This document shows, piece after piece, positions 53,251 through 62,487 of a stretch of 64,000 nt of DNA. The notes below the pieces were generated by a model, which searched no databases, was not told the DNA's origin, and was given only the letters and a program-made list of their open reading frames with translations. The position numbers and the translations under genes were made by a program. The number at the start of each line of letters is the position of its first letter. Position 1 is the stretch's first letter. Origin of the DNA: Ovis canadensis (Eukaryota; Chordata; Mammalia; Artiodactyla; Bovidae); the NCBI RefSeq assembly GCF_042477335.2, contig NC_091254.1, positions 95,755,501-95,819,500 on the forward strand. The letters are read 5' to 3'.

Positions 53251-54692
53251 TCTGAGTGGCTCTCCTTCTCTGGAAAGACGTGATACACTTCCTTCCATGC
53301 TCTTCTGCTTACTCTCTGTTGTACAAAAGCTGGACTTTTGAGCGAGCAGAAAACACACGCTTCTGTGGGCCAGGAGCCTGGGGACCCGTGAGAGAGGCTG
53401 GCTATGGAGTGTCCACTCCGTCCGAGAGAAGGGCATTCAGAGAGGCCATGCACGACCCAGGAGTCAGGGCGGTCATGACAGACACAGCTGCCCAGGCCCG
53501 TGGGCGCTGCAGCATCAGGAAAGGCATCACAGGTCACCCCCTCCCACTGCACCCCCCTGCCCACCCCCTTGCCCACCGAAGGCCTTGGAAATAAAGAGGC
53601 TTCAGAGCAAGACCACCAGTCTCAACGAAGGGTGTCTTCCGGAGAAGAGCTCTGCATGCTAGAAAAGAGACGCGTGGGAAGACATTTTACAGGGTGCCTT
53701 TTGAAAAAGGACAAAACATATATATTCTTCTTATTCATAGGAGGACATCAACACTTTCTTGCATAGGAAAGAATTTAGATTCTGAACTAACTGCTGTAAT
53801 GAGGGACAGACAATAAGTGTGAATTGAAACTAATTGGTGTTTCAGATCACTGAGCCTGCTGAAAAACCATTTGTGATGAGGCCTGTATAAGTTAACAGTC
53901 GCTTTTAAATGCCTAATTAAACATCGTTCTGTCCCCAGTGAGAATAAAAAAACCCTGTATTGTCACTCATTGCACGACACTTAACCAAGTGATTGAAGCC
54001 AACGGTCTGCACAGATTTCACTCTTGTGCGTGACGAAAGCTCGTTTTCCCTGGAGCAGACTGATGGAGGGGGCTTTCGGACAATGACACATTGTGTCCCT
54101 TACAGACGGGAACACGGCCTCGCGGTGAACAGGAATAATGGGCTAATGGGAGGAAAAGCCATGAGATTCTTGCTGAACAAAAAGGAAAAAGAAAGAGACA
54201 AGGTGAGAGGTGGCCTGAACTTGGTCGATTTTTTTTCTCTCCCACAAATGATAATTAAAAGCTATCTGTCAATCAGGGAATTTTTTAAATGATGCTATTT
54301 GGGCTCTAAGGGTTAAGGGTAAAAATGTTTGTGACGAATTATATTACGAAGAGCCCAAAGTTTCATACTTGTGGTTTCATTTTACAATCGGCCAAAGCCC
54401 CCAGGAGTCCCGTGAAAAGGGGACGGTGTGACAGACGGAGGCCTGGACGCGGTCAGGGGGACTCTTCTGGGGCCACCGCCTGTGGAATCATTTTCTGGGC
54501 TTTCGGGCTGAAGAGCTGTCCTAGAAATTAAGTAATTCTTTAGGAGGGTGTCCGAGAGGTACCGCCTGCAAGGCGAAGAGGGTCTGATAAGACATCTGCC
54601 CCTCCCTCACCCTTTCCCTCCCGCCACCAGTTCTTTCCACTGCCATTCCATGTCTTGGGGTAAAGCATCGGCTACTACACGGTTTTACACCA
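53251..54692. other. Repeat-poor stretch with homeodomain-type motifs
   Basis: 1.4 kb without an assigned repeat. Frames of 147 (minus) and 112 (plus) codons overlap antisense with no domain. The right half contains the motif block annotated next. Confidence 0.4.
53780..54540. promoter_or_regulatory. Candidate cis-regulatory block (weak)
   Basis: CTGTCAATCA at 54266-54275 is a perfect PBX/PREP-type decamer on the minus strand (TGATTGACAG), 12 bases after a TAATTA core (ATAATTAAAA at 54251). A second CTAATTAAAC lies near 53915. Motif clustering in repeat-poor DNA suggests an enhancer, but such motifs arise by chance and conservation cannot be seen here. Confidence 0.3.
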
Positions 54693-54704
54693 AAGCTGCG
54701 TATT
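54693..54704. repeat. Target-site duplication, left copy
   Basis: AAGCTGCGTATT, directly before the BovB tail; matches 55880-55891 at 11 of 12 bases. Confidence 0.88.
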
Positions 54705-55879
54705 CAGTTCAGTTCAGTCGCTCAGTCGTGTCCGACTTTTTGCGACCCCATGAATCGCAGCACGCCAGGCCTCCCTGTGCATCACCAACTCCCGGAGTTC
54801 ACTCAGACTCACATCCATCGAGTCCCTGATGCCATCCAGCCATCTCATCCTCTGTCATCCCCTTCTTCTCCTGCCCCCAATCCCTCCCAGCATCACAGTC
54901 TTTTCCAACGAGTCAACTCTTCTCATGAGGTGGCCAAAGTACTGGAGCTTCAGCTTTAGCATCATTCCTTCCAAAGAAATCCCAGGGCTGATCTCCTTCA
55001 GAATGGACTGGTTGGATCTCCTTGCAGTCCAAGGGACTCTCAAGAGTCTTCCCCAACACCACAGTTCAAAAGCATCAATTCTTTGGCGCTCAGCCTTCTT
55101 CATAGTCCAACTCTCACATCCATACATGACCACAGGAAAAACCATAGCCTTGACTAGATGGACCTTAGTCGGCAAAGTAATGTCTCTGCTTTTGAATATA
55201 CTATCTAGGTTGGTCATAACTTTTCTTCCAAGGAGTAAGCATCTTTTAATTTCATGGCTGCAATCACCATCTGCAGTGATTTTGGAGTATTTTGGCCCCC
55301 CAAAAATAAAGTCTGACACTGTTTCCACTGTTTCCCCATCTATTTCCCATGAAGTGATGGGACCAGATGCCATGATCTTCGTTTTCTGAATGTTGAGCTT
55401 TAAGCCAATTTTTTCGCTCTCGTCTTTCATCAAGAGGCTTTTTAGTTCCTCTTCACTTTCTGCCATAAGGGTGGTGTCATCTGCATAGCTGAGGTTATTG
55501 ATATTTCTCCCAGCAATCTTGATTCCAGTTTGTGCTTCTTCCAGCCCAGTGTTTCTCATGATGTACTCTGCATATAAGTTAAATAAGCAGGGTGACAATA
55601 TACAGACTTGACGTACTCCTTTCCCAGTTCCCTGACTGGGAAAAACATCTATTTCTGCTTTATTGACTATGCCAAAGCCTTTGACTGTATGGATCACAAT
55701 AAACTGTGGAAAATTCTGAAAGAGATGGGAATACCAGATCACCTAACCTGCCTCTTGAGAAATCTGTATGCAGGTCAGGAAGCAACAGTTAGAACTGGAC
55801 ATGGAACACACTGTTTCCAAATAGGAAAAGGGGTACGTCAAGGCTGTATATTGTCACCCTGCTTATTTAACTTATATTT
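54705..55879 (-). mobile_element. BovB LINE insertion (reverse) with 5' inversion
   Basis: 3' portion 54705 to ~55635 on the minus strand: AGTTC pentamer tail, 3' UTR, C-terminal RT protein with the catalytic YADD box at 55476-55487. 5' portion from ~55641 to 55879 on the plus strand: RT motif A region (FIDYAKAFD, first aspartate codon 55665-55667) through CILSPCLFNLY. The two halves overlap by ~50 bp of consensus. Nonfunctional: the RT core is split between strands, most of the 5' element is missing, and a CGA-to-TGA stop lies just upstream of the C-terminus. Confidence 0.95.
54855..55625 (-). pseudogene. BovB reverse transcriptase C-terminal fragment (dead)
   Basis: Open on the minus strand for ~255 codons of real BovB protein: CILSPCLFNLYAEYIMRN near the start, SYADDTTLMA (catalytic box) about 55 residues in, then the C-terminal region to GGIGGRRRRG, where TGA replaces the CGA codon expected before QRMRW. 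The ~40 residues before GKGVRQ in the annotated-length frame are antisense of the inverted half, not BovB. Retrotransposon protein, so no host gene is implied. Confidence 0.88.
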
Positions 55880-55891
55880 AAGCTGCATATT
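55880..55891. repeat. Target-site duplication, right copy
   Basis: AAGCTGCATATT, directly after the inverted BovB half. Confidence 0.88.
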
Positions 55892-56356
55892 AGGTAAAGG
55901 AAAAAAAATGTTATTTCTATGATTAGCTTCCCTAAACATTTGCAGAGTAGTTGATCTGACTACTTTAGCATAAGGCAAAAGAAGATATTTTTAAAGAAAT
56001 ATTTTGTTCCTTATAATCCCAGAAAATGAACAACAAACTAAAGCCAACCCTACAGACATTCAAGGCGGGGGCGGGGTGGGGGGGTGGGAAAGAGTAGTTC
56101 AGATTCTTTGTGGAGCTGGGACAAACGCTCACATTTTGGGGGGAAACTTTATTTTGGGGGGAAACATCATTTGATGATGCATGTGATAACACATTGCTTC
56201 TCAGGGAAGCAGGGAGCTTCCTAGGGAGATTAGAGAGAGGGAGAGGCTGTGGTCTGGAGGGCAGGAGATGAGGGAAGGAACATGGGTGGAGGAGGAGCAG
56301 AGGAAGCTTCATCACTCAGGCTGAATCGCATGTGTCTTGGTTTGATTGCACTTTCC
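55892..56356. other. Non-repetitive stretch with G-rich tract
   Basis: G-quadruplex-type tract at 56064-56088 (GGCGGGGGCGGGG then TGGGGGGGTGGG). ATTTTGGGGGGAAAC is repeated at 56133-56147 and 56151-56165. Confidence 0.6.
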
Positions 56357-56365
56357 TCCTTATTT

Positions 56366-56575
56366 GGGGGCTTCCCAGGTGGCGCAGAGGGAAAGAATCA
56401 ACCTGCCAATGCAGGAGACCCAGAAGACACGGATTGGATCCCTGGGTTGGGAAAATCCCCTGGAGCAGAAAATGGCAACCCATTCCAGTGTTCTTGCCTG
56501 GAAAACTCCATGGGCAGAGGAACCTGGAGGGCTACAGGGGTCAAAAAAGCATTAGACATGACTGAGCAGACACAT
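56366..56575 (+). repeat. Bov-tA SINE with 9-bp target duplication
   Basis: GGGGCTTCCCAGGTGGCGCA head with an 11-base insertion in the head, A unit to ACTGAGCAGACACA. Flanks TCCTTATTT at 56357-56365 and 56576-56584. Confidence 0.93.
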
Positions 56576-56668
56576 TCCTTATTTCTGCTCCCTGAAAACC
56601 GCAGTGGAGGTGACAAGTCAGGGCACACAGGAGGGTTAAGATATCATATTTGTGTACTATGGCTACAT

Positions 56669-57142
56669 TAAAAGCAGAGACATTACTTTGCCAACAAAGG
56701 TCCGTCCAGTCAAGGCTATGGTTTTTCCAGTGGTCATGTATGGATGTGAGAGTTGGACTATAAAGAAAGCTGGGCGCCAAAGAATTGATGCTTTTGAACT
56801 GTGGTGTTGGAGATGACTCTTGAGAGTCCCTTGGACTGCAAGGAGGTCCAACCAGTCCATTCTGAAGGAGATCAACCCTGGGATTTCTTTGGAAGGAATG
56901 ATGCTAAAGCTGAAGCTCCAGTACTTTGGCCACCTCATGCAAAGAGTTGACTCATTGGAAAAGACTCTGATGCTGGGAGGGATTGGGGGCAGGAGGAGAA
57001 AGGGATGACAGAGGATGAGATGGTTGGATGGCATCACCGACTCAACGGACATGAATTTGAGTAAACTCTGGGAGGGGAGGCCTGACGTGCTGCAGTTCAT
57101 GGGGTCACAAAGAGTCGGACACGATTGACTGAACTGAACTAA
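56669..57142 (+). repeat. BovB LINE 3' part (5' truncated)
   Basis: TTAAAAGCAGAGACATTACTT to the tail ACTGAACTGAACT. Carries the same CGA-to-TGA stop near the C-terminus as the copy at 54705. Possible degenerate target duplication GGCTACAT / GGCCACAT. Oriented opposite to the main part of the 54705 copy. Confidence 0.94.
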
Positions 57143-57569
57143 AGGCCACATAGTATATTTATATATATTTGTATCTTGTATGTACATATATGTATGTGTG
57201 TGTGTCTTTTATGGGTAATATGTTTGAGTTTGCATACTTGTGTCTTATATGGTCTAATTTTTTGCTTGTTATCCTCTTATAGTTCTTATCATTCTTTAGA
57301 AATGTAGACTTTTGTACTTTGGCTAATATGTCTTCAACCTGCAAAGGGCTGGAACCTTCTTAATGGCATTTCCTTCCCTTATTCCTCTGAGTAATCATTT
57401 GCCTCAAACAGCACTGCTGGCTTTAACACATTATTTGCCCTGATATCTGTTGAGCGACACCAGTTGGTCAATAACATTCATGGGTCCTGAGGCCACTTTT
57501 TTTTTTTTTCTTTTTAAACTATTGCTCTTTAAAAATAAAATTTTACAAATTGATGTCTTTTTAGTTTCT
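57143..57569. other. AT-rich spacer
   Basis: TATATG-rich patch at 57160-57210; otherwise nothing recognised. Confidence 0.4.
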
Positions 57570-57690
57570 ATTATTTTTTTTGGCCACACTAGTCGGCATG
57601 TGGGACCTTAGTTCCCTGACTGGGAATTGAACCCCAGCTCCCTGCATTGGGAGAGCAGAGTCTTAACCACTAGACCAACAGGGAAGCCCC
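57570..57690 (-). repeat. CHR-type SINE (reverse)
   Basis: TTTTTTTTGGCCACACTAG, TTAGTTCCCTGACTGGG and CTTAACCACTAGACCAACAG to GGGAAGCCCC. Confidence 0.92.
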
Positions 57691-57918
57691 CTGAGGCCAT
57701 GTTTCCTTACAGCCGACCCCAGTCTGCACCGATTTGTTTCCCTTCCAAGTCAGATTGTAATGTAGGTACTCTGGCCATTCCTGTCTTTTTGGACTGTAGC
57801 TGGGTCAGCCCAGTCCTGCTTGGATGCTATAAGCCAGTGGGTGCTGTGTGTAAGTGTGTCTTGTGAGAAAGGGTCAGATCCTTCTAGTTTAAGCCTACGT
57901 TGCTTGATTTAGACCCGC

Positions 57919-57946
57919 AAACTGAACTGAACTGAACTGAACTGAA
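57919..57946 (+). repeat. (AACTG)n pentamer array
   Basis: Five AACTG units. The same pentamer forms the BovB tail (45463, 54705, 57142), so this may be the remains of a minimal BovB insertion or a slippage product. Confidence 0.85.
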
Positions 57947-58340
57947 GTTCAAATGAACTTTTCCTGAAACTTCATTTCTACCTCCCCTTATGCCTTCCCT
58001 AGACACACTTGAATTGCACTCAAAGCCTGCAGCGAAGTCAGCCGGGGAAGGTGGCGGCTCGCACACCCCCAGGCCCAGTGAGGGACACAGCCCTGCTCAG
58101 ACAGGTCCCTCGCTGGTTGTGGGCCGGGTGGGAAGAGCACGGGATCCCTTGTGGAGGAGGCATCCACCTGGCCTCAGCCAGCACGGTGGTCCCCTCTGAA
58201 TCCTGAGCACACACCTGGACTCTGACCTCACCCCCTCCCCGCCTCAGGCCCCCCAGCCCTGGGAGGCTGCATTGCTGTCTGGAAGTGAAGAGCAGTCTGG
58301 AAACAAAACTGTCTTCTGAACTGCTCTAAGATGCTCATAT
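57947..58340. other. Non-repetitive, GC-rich stretch
   Basis: Frames of 69 and 65 codons only. Nothing recognised. Confidence 0.35.
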
Positions 58341-58475
58341 CCAGGACTTTCCTGGTGGCCCAGGAGTTAGGGCGTTGATCTTCCACTGCAGAGTCACGGG
58401 TTCGATACCTGGTCAGGGAACTAAGATCCCACATGCTGCATGATGTGGCCATAAATAAATATAAAAAGCAGGACT
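58341..58475 (+). repeat. CHR-type SINE
   Basis: AGGACTTTCCTGGTGGCCC head, GGGTTCGATACCTGG, GATCCCACATGCTGCATG, ending in AAATAAATATAAAAAG. Confidence 0.92.
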
Positions 58476-58564
58476 TAAAAAAGCTACTAATATACAGACA
58501 AGAACACTGTTTCCCCAACAAGACCCCCAACAAATACAGAGGAGACAGTGTTAGCTCAACCAAG

Positions 58565-58573
58565 TGTGTGCGT

Positions 58574-58607
<34 letters not shown>
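58565..58607. repeat. (GT)n microsatellite with GC interruptions
   Basis: GTGTGC units then pure GT, directly before a BOV-A2 dimer. Confidence 0.94.
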
Positions 58608-58820
58608 TAGTCGCTCAGCAGTCCATGGGGTCGCTAAGAGTCGGACACGACTGAGCAACTTCACTTTCCCTTTTCACTTTCATGCATTGGAGAAGGAAAT
58701 GGCAACCCACTCCAGTGTTCTTACCTGGAGAACCCCAGGGACGGGGAGCCTGGTGGGCTGCCGTCTATGGGGTCGCACAGAGTCGGGCAGGACTGAAGTG
58801 ACTTAGCAGCAGCAGTGGGC
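58608..58820 (+). repeat. BOV-A2 SINE dimer (first unit deleted internally)
   Basis: Distal A unit (CAGTCCATGGGGTCGCTAAG to GAGCAACTTCACTTTCCC), the CACTTT linker, GCATTGGAGAAGGAAATGGC, then a full second A unit ending CTTAGCAGCAGCAG. The only BOV-A2 dimer I see in this window. Confidence 0.93.
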
Positions 58821-60136
58821 ATGAAGGTTTGAGTGTCTCCTGCTGAGTCAGGGTGCATGATGCCACAACCTGGCCATACTCACCTAGGAACGACCAGGGC
58901 CTTCAAGCCCCCATCTCTGTACTTTTCACTTTTCTCCTTTTCCTGTTTGCTCTTGACTTTCCCAGCTGCCAATGGGCAATTCTCTCATTTCTAACTTCTT
59001 GCTTTTTCAGTGTTGTATATGCTTTGATGATTTCCCTTCCTATTTAACCCATGCCCTGTGGGACCTTGCTTTGGATTAGACGAAGAGTAGAGCAGGTTTA
59101 ATAAATCATCAAAATAAAAATATTACAGCACCTCTGCCACAATTCGACTCTCCAGCTATCACTACCCAGCTGGAGAGAGAATTCAGATATGAAAAGAACT
59201 GTGTTAAGTAAATATCTTCATAACTCTTTAATCTTTTCATAAGTATATTTTTAGAATGGGTAGATGAAGCAGATACGGAAAAATTATAAATTACAAAAAA
59301 GTTCCTTCTTGTATATTTTGCTTATAATTTCTGAACACCTTTTATTCAGACACTATAATGCCTAGAGTTTCCATTACAAATCTCTAAACATGTTTAATTT
59401 CCAAACATGAAGTCATAAATCTCTAAACATGGAAGGTTTGCTATTTAAACTTATAAGTGATCATTTCAGACATATTTATCTAAGAAGGAGGAAACTAAAA
59501 TATATACTAGTAGTACTTAGGATTTTAATATTATAGAAAATCTCTCATATCTTTAAGGACGTTAGAGATAAAGGACTAAGGCGGCATTTTAAACCATAAT
59601 GTAAAATAAACTATAACTATTCTGTGATTGTCAATGTCTTACCCTGCTGGTTTTAATAATGTGAAACAGATTTCATGATAATAAACTCCATATGAAGAGC
59701 TTTTTTAAAAATGAAAAGATCAAGACAAATCGAGTCAGTCTAACCAGCCTTTTATATAAACTGTAATACTTTGTATATACCATAATACTGAGACTGGATA
59801 AAAATGGAGGAGTAGGATGAAAGTTCTTATAAAATGGAAAATAATGCCTATCTGTTGCTAACTGTTCCTTAGCAAATAATTTAGGATATTAGGATTTCAG
59901 TATCAGCAAATCAGAATGATAGGAATTGGAGTAGGCATCTTGAGACTATGTAAAAATTACTCCTATTTTTAAAGATGTAAACTCATGGGGAGAGTTGAGA
60001 TTCATGCATGAAACTTCACAACAAAAGTAATGCAGCAGGCTACTTTATCTCTGGCTGTGTCCACGGAAACAGTTATGCATGCTTTGGACAAAGTATTTGA
60101 TGCGTAATAAATGGAGGCTAATAACAGAAAATCAGT
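58821..60136. other. Long AT-rich stretch
   Basis: 1.3 kb without recognised repeats, mostly A/T from 59.1 kb. CTCTAAACATG is repeated at ~59383 and ~59421. No coding evidence. Confidence 0.4.
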
Positions 60137-60213
60137 GAAGGACAGGAAAGCCCGGTGTGCTGCAGTCCATGGGGTTGCAAAGAGTCGGGCATGGCTTAGC
60201 AACTGAACAACAA
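60137..60213 (+). repeat. BovB 3' terminus, ~75 bp
   Basis: AAGGACAGGAAAGCCCGGTG to TTAGCAACTGAACAACAA: strongly 5'-truncated. Confidence 0.9.
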
Positions 60214-60552
60214 TATAAAAAGATTAAATAGGCCCCCAAACAAGTGAGACTAAGATATTAAGCTGTTTTTCTGTTTTTGTTTTTTCCTTTTGATAGCTTC
60301 CTCTGTCCGCTTGAGAGCTTCTGACCTTCCTCAAGGCTGAAATCAGAGCATTCCTCTCCAAGCATGGCATACTTACTCCATGGAGTAAGGACTGCCCCCT
60401 TCCCCAGTGTTAAACCTGTGTAACTTCTATAAATTTTTGTACCATGTTAGTTAGTCCATGATTAGAGTTACTCTTGTGAATCAATTTTTCTTCCATTATG
60501 TTTTCTAATTGCCTTCTTCCTGGGAAACTATTGATCTTTGTATATTTGTGTT
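60214..60552. other. Non-repetitive spacer
   Basis: Nothing recognised. Confidence 0.35.
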
Positions 60553-60752
60553 AGGGTTTCCCAGGTGGCTCAGCAGTAATGAACCTGCCTGTCAATGCCG
60601 GAGACCCAGGGTAAGAGGTTGAGGGGGTGGTCCCGGAAAATCTCTTGTGGAAGGAAATGGCAGCTCACTCCAGTATTCTTGCCTGGAAAATTCCATGGAT
60701 GGAGTAGCCTTGTGGGCTTCAGTATGACTGATTGACTGAGCACACTCACAGA
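60553..60752 (+). repeat. Bov-tA SINE, diverged
   Basis: GGGTTTCCCAGGTGGCTCAG head; the B-box region is rearranged (GGGTAAGAGGTTGAGGGG); A unit missing ~15 bases before AGTATGACTG. Confidence 0.9.
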
Positions 60753-61009
60753 CATCTAGGTTTGCTTATCCTTTTTTTTTTTCTTTGCCTGAGTTGAACA
60801 CTTTAACGAGAAGGTGGGTTTAAACTGATTTGTAAACCTATCTTTTGGTTTTGTGGGTGAGAACTTATTTTTCTCGGCATAGTCTTCTCTGACCTACAGC
60901 TGCAAATCATAGACCTAGTATCTCCAATGCAGGAAACTTTCAGAAGGAACATTTATTAAAATTAAAAAAAATTTTTTTTGTTTTATTATTTTATATTTTA
61001 CTGTTTTTA

Positions 61010-61400
61010 TCCTTTTTCTTTTAGAATAGTTTTAGACTTATAGAAAATTTATAGAGGTAGTGCGGATGTCCACTATGTTAATACCTTACATACCCATAAT
61101 ACGATGACCAAACTCAGGGAATTAATGAAGATACAATGCTGATGGGCTAAATTACAGACTGTATGAGAGTTTCACCAAGTTTTCACATAACGTCTGTTTT
61201 CTGCTCCAGGATCCAGTCTGGGATCCCATATTGCGTTCAGTCATTAAGCTTGAAATTGTGACTATTTCTCAGTCTCTTTGTCTTTCACATCCCTGTGACT
61301 TTCACAGAGTACAGGTTGATTATTGAATGTCTGAGGTTTGGGTTTGTTGTTCCTTTTATTTTTAAGGAAGGAATCTGTCAGTGTTCCTGTCACTTTCTGA
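61010..61400 (-). repeat. Ancient L1 (L1M-type) 3' fragment (reverse)
   Basis: AATAGTTTTAGACTTATAG, GAGGTAGTGCGGATGTCC, CATTAAGCTTGAAATTG and CTGCTCCAGGATCCAGTC follow a well-known old L1 3' UTR in reverse sense. Confidence 0.6.
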
Positions 61401-61509
61401 TCTGATTCTGGTCTAAACCTGGCCAGAGAGACTGGGCGATCCGTAGAAGACCTGACGTTCTCTTTGCTCAAACGGTCGTCTTGTATCTTTGAAGACTTCT
61501 AGTTGGAGT

Positions 61510-61580
61510 GATGGACTTCCTGGACGCTCAGCTATTAAAGAATCCATCTGCGATGCAGGAGAGCCTGGTTCAATACCAAC
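61510..61580 (+). repeat. Bov-tA head fragment
   Basis: GGACTTCCTGGACGCTCAGC, GAATCCATCTGCGATGCAGG and GCCTGGTTCAATACC: tRNA-like head only. Confidence 0.8.
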
Positions 61581-61774
61581 TTCGCAGACCTTCACCTTTT
61601 ACAGGTATGATCCTCCTACGTGGATCCCTTACAATTCTATGGTGTATCCAAAAGTCTCTCAGCAAATTCAAAACAGCTGGAAATAATTGCATGCCTAAGA
61701 GAGAGAAATCGTTTCAGGGAGTCAACCAAACCTGGGTCTTATTAGTGCACGCCTGCCTCTTGGAGACAGTGATC

Positions 61775-61950
61775 TGGAGTCGGGGTGCAATAATAATGGC
61801 TAATAAGAGCAAACAGTATTTGGTAATTACTACATGCCAGGAGCCGTGCTAAACGCACAATGATCTAATTTATTCCTCACAGTCACCCCTTGAGGTGGGT
61901 AGAAGTCGCAGACCTGAGCAGTTACATAGCTTGCTTATGGTCGTGTACTG
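61775..61950 (+). repeat. MIR SINE remnant
   Basis: GGTAATTACTACATGCCAGG, TAATTTATTCCTCACAGTC and CCTTGAGGTGGGTAGAAG: clear MIR core in order. Confidence 0.8.
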
Positions 61951-62287
61951 GGGAGGGTAACGCTGTCTGGAACAGAAACAATTTGTTGGCGAATGAATAG
62001 GAGCAAAAAGTTCTGTTGCATAAGCTGGCTATCTGATGAGGGCAGGTGGAAGTGCAGTTAGGTGGCCAGTAACTGGGTGAGGAGACGAAGAGGACAACCC
62101 AGTCAAAGACTGGAGGTGGAGGATTCCTTAGCAGTTATCCAGGATTAAAAGCTTCTTTCTGATTGTGATATTCCTGCTTTGTTTTCCTACCAGATAAAGA
62201 ACCAGCCTTAATTCTTTACCAAACAGTGCTTTCTCTTTGGGGACAGCTGCAACTGTTGGTCTTTTTCCTCCTTCTGGGCTAAGACCT

Positions 62288-62487
62288 AGTTTCCCTGCTG
62301 GCGTGGTGGTAAAGAATCCACCTGCCAACGCAAGAGATGCAAACGATGTGGGTTCGATCCCTGGGGCGAGAAGATCCCCTGGAGGAGGAAATCGCACCCC
62401 ACTCCAGGATTCTTGCCTGGAGAATCCCGTGGACAGAGGAGCCTGGCGGGCTGCAGCCCATGGGGTTGCTACAGCACACACACAGCA
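62288..62487 (+). repeat. Bov-tA SINE
   Basis: TAGTTTCCCTGCTGGCGTGG head, intact B box (GGGTTCGATCCCTGG), A unit ending GGTTGCTACAGCACACAC. A duplicated GATGCAAACGATG word sits before the B box. Confidence 0.94.

Noticed and set aside
54855-55742. 295-codon frame as a host gene
   Set aside because: It is the BovB reverse transcriptase C-terminus; the first ~40 codons are antisense of the inverted half.
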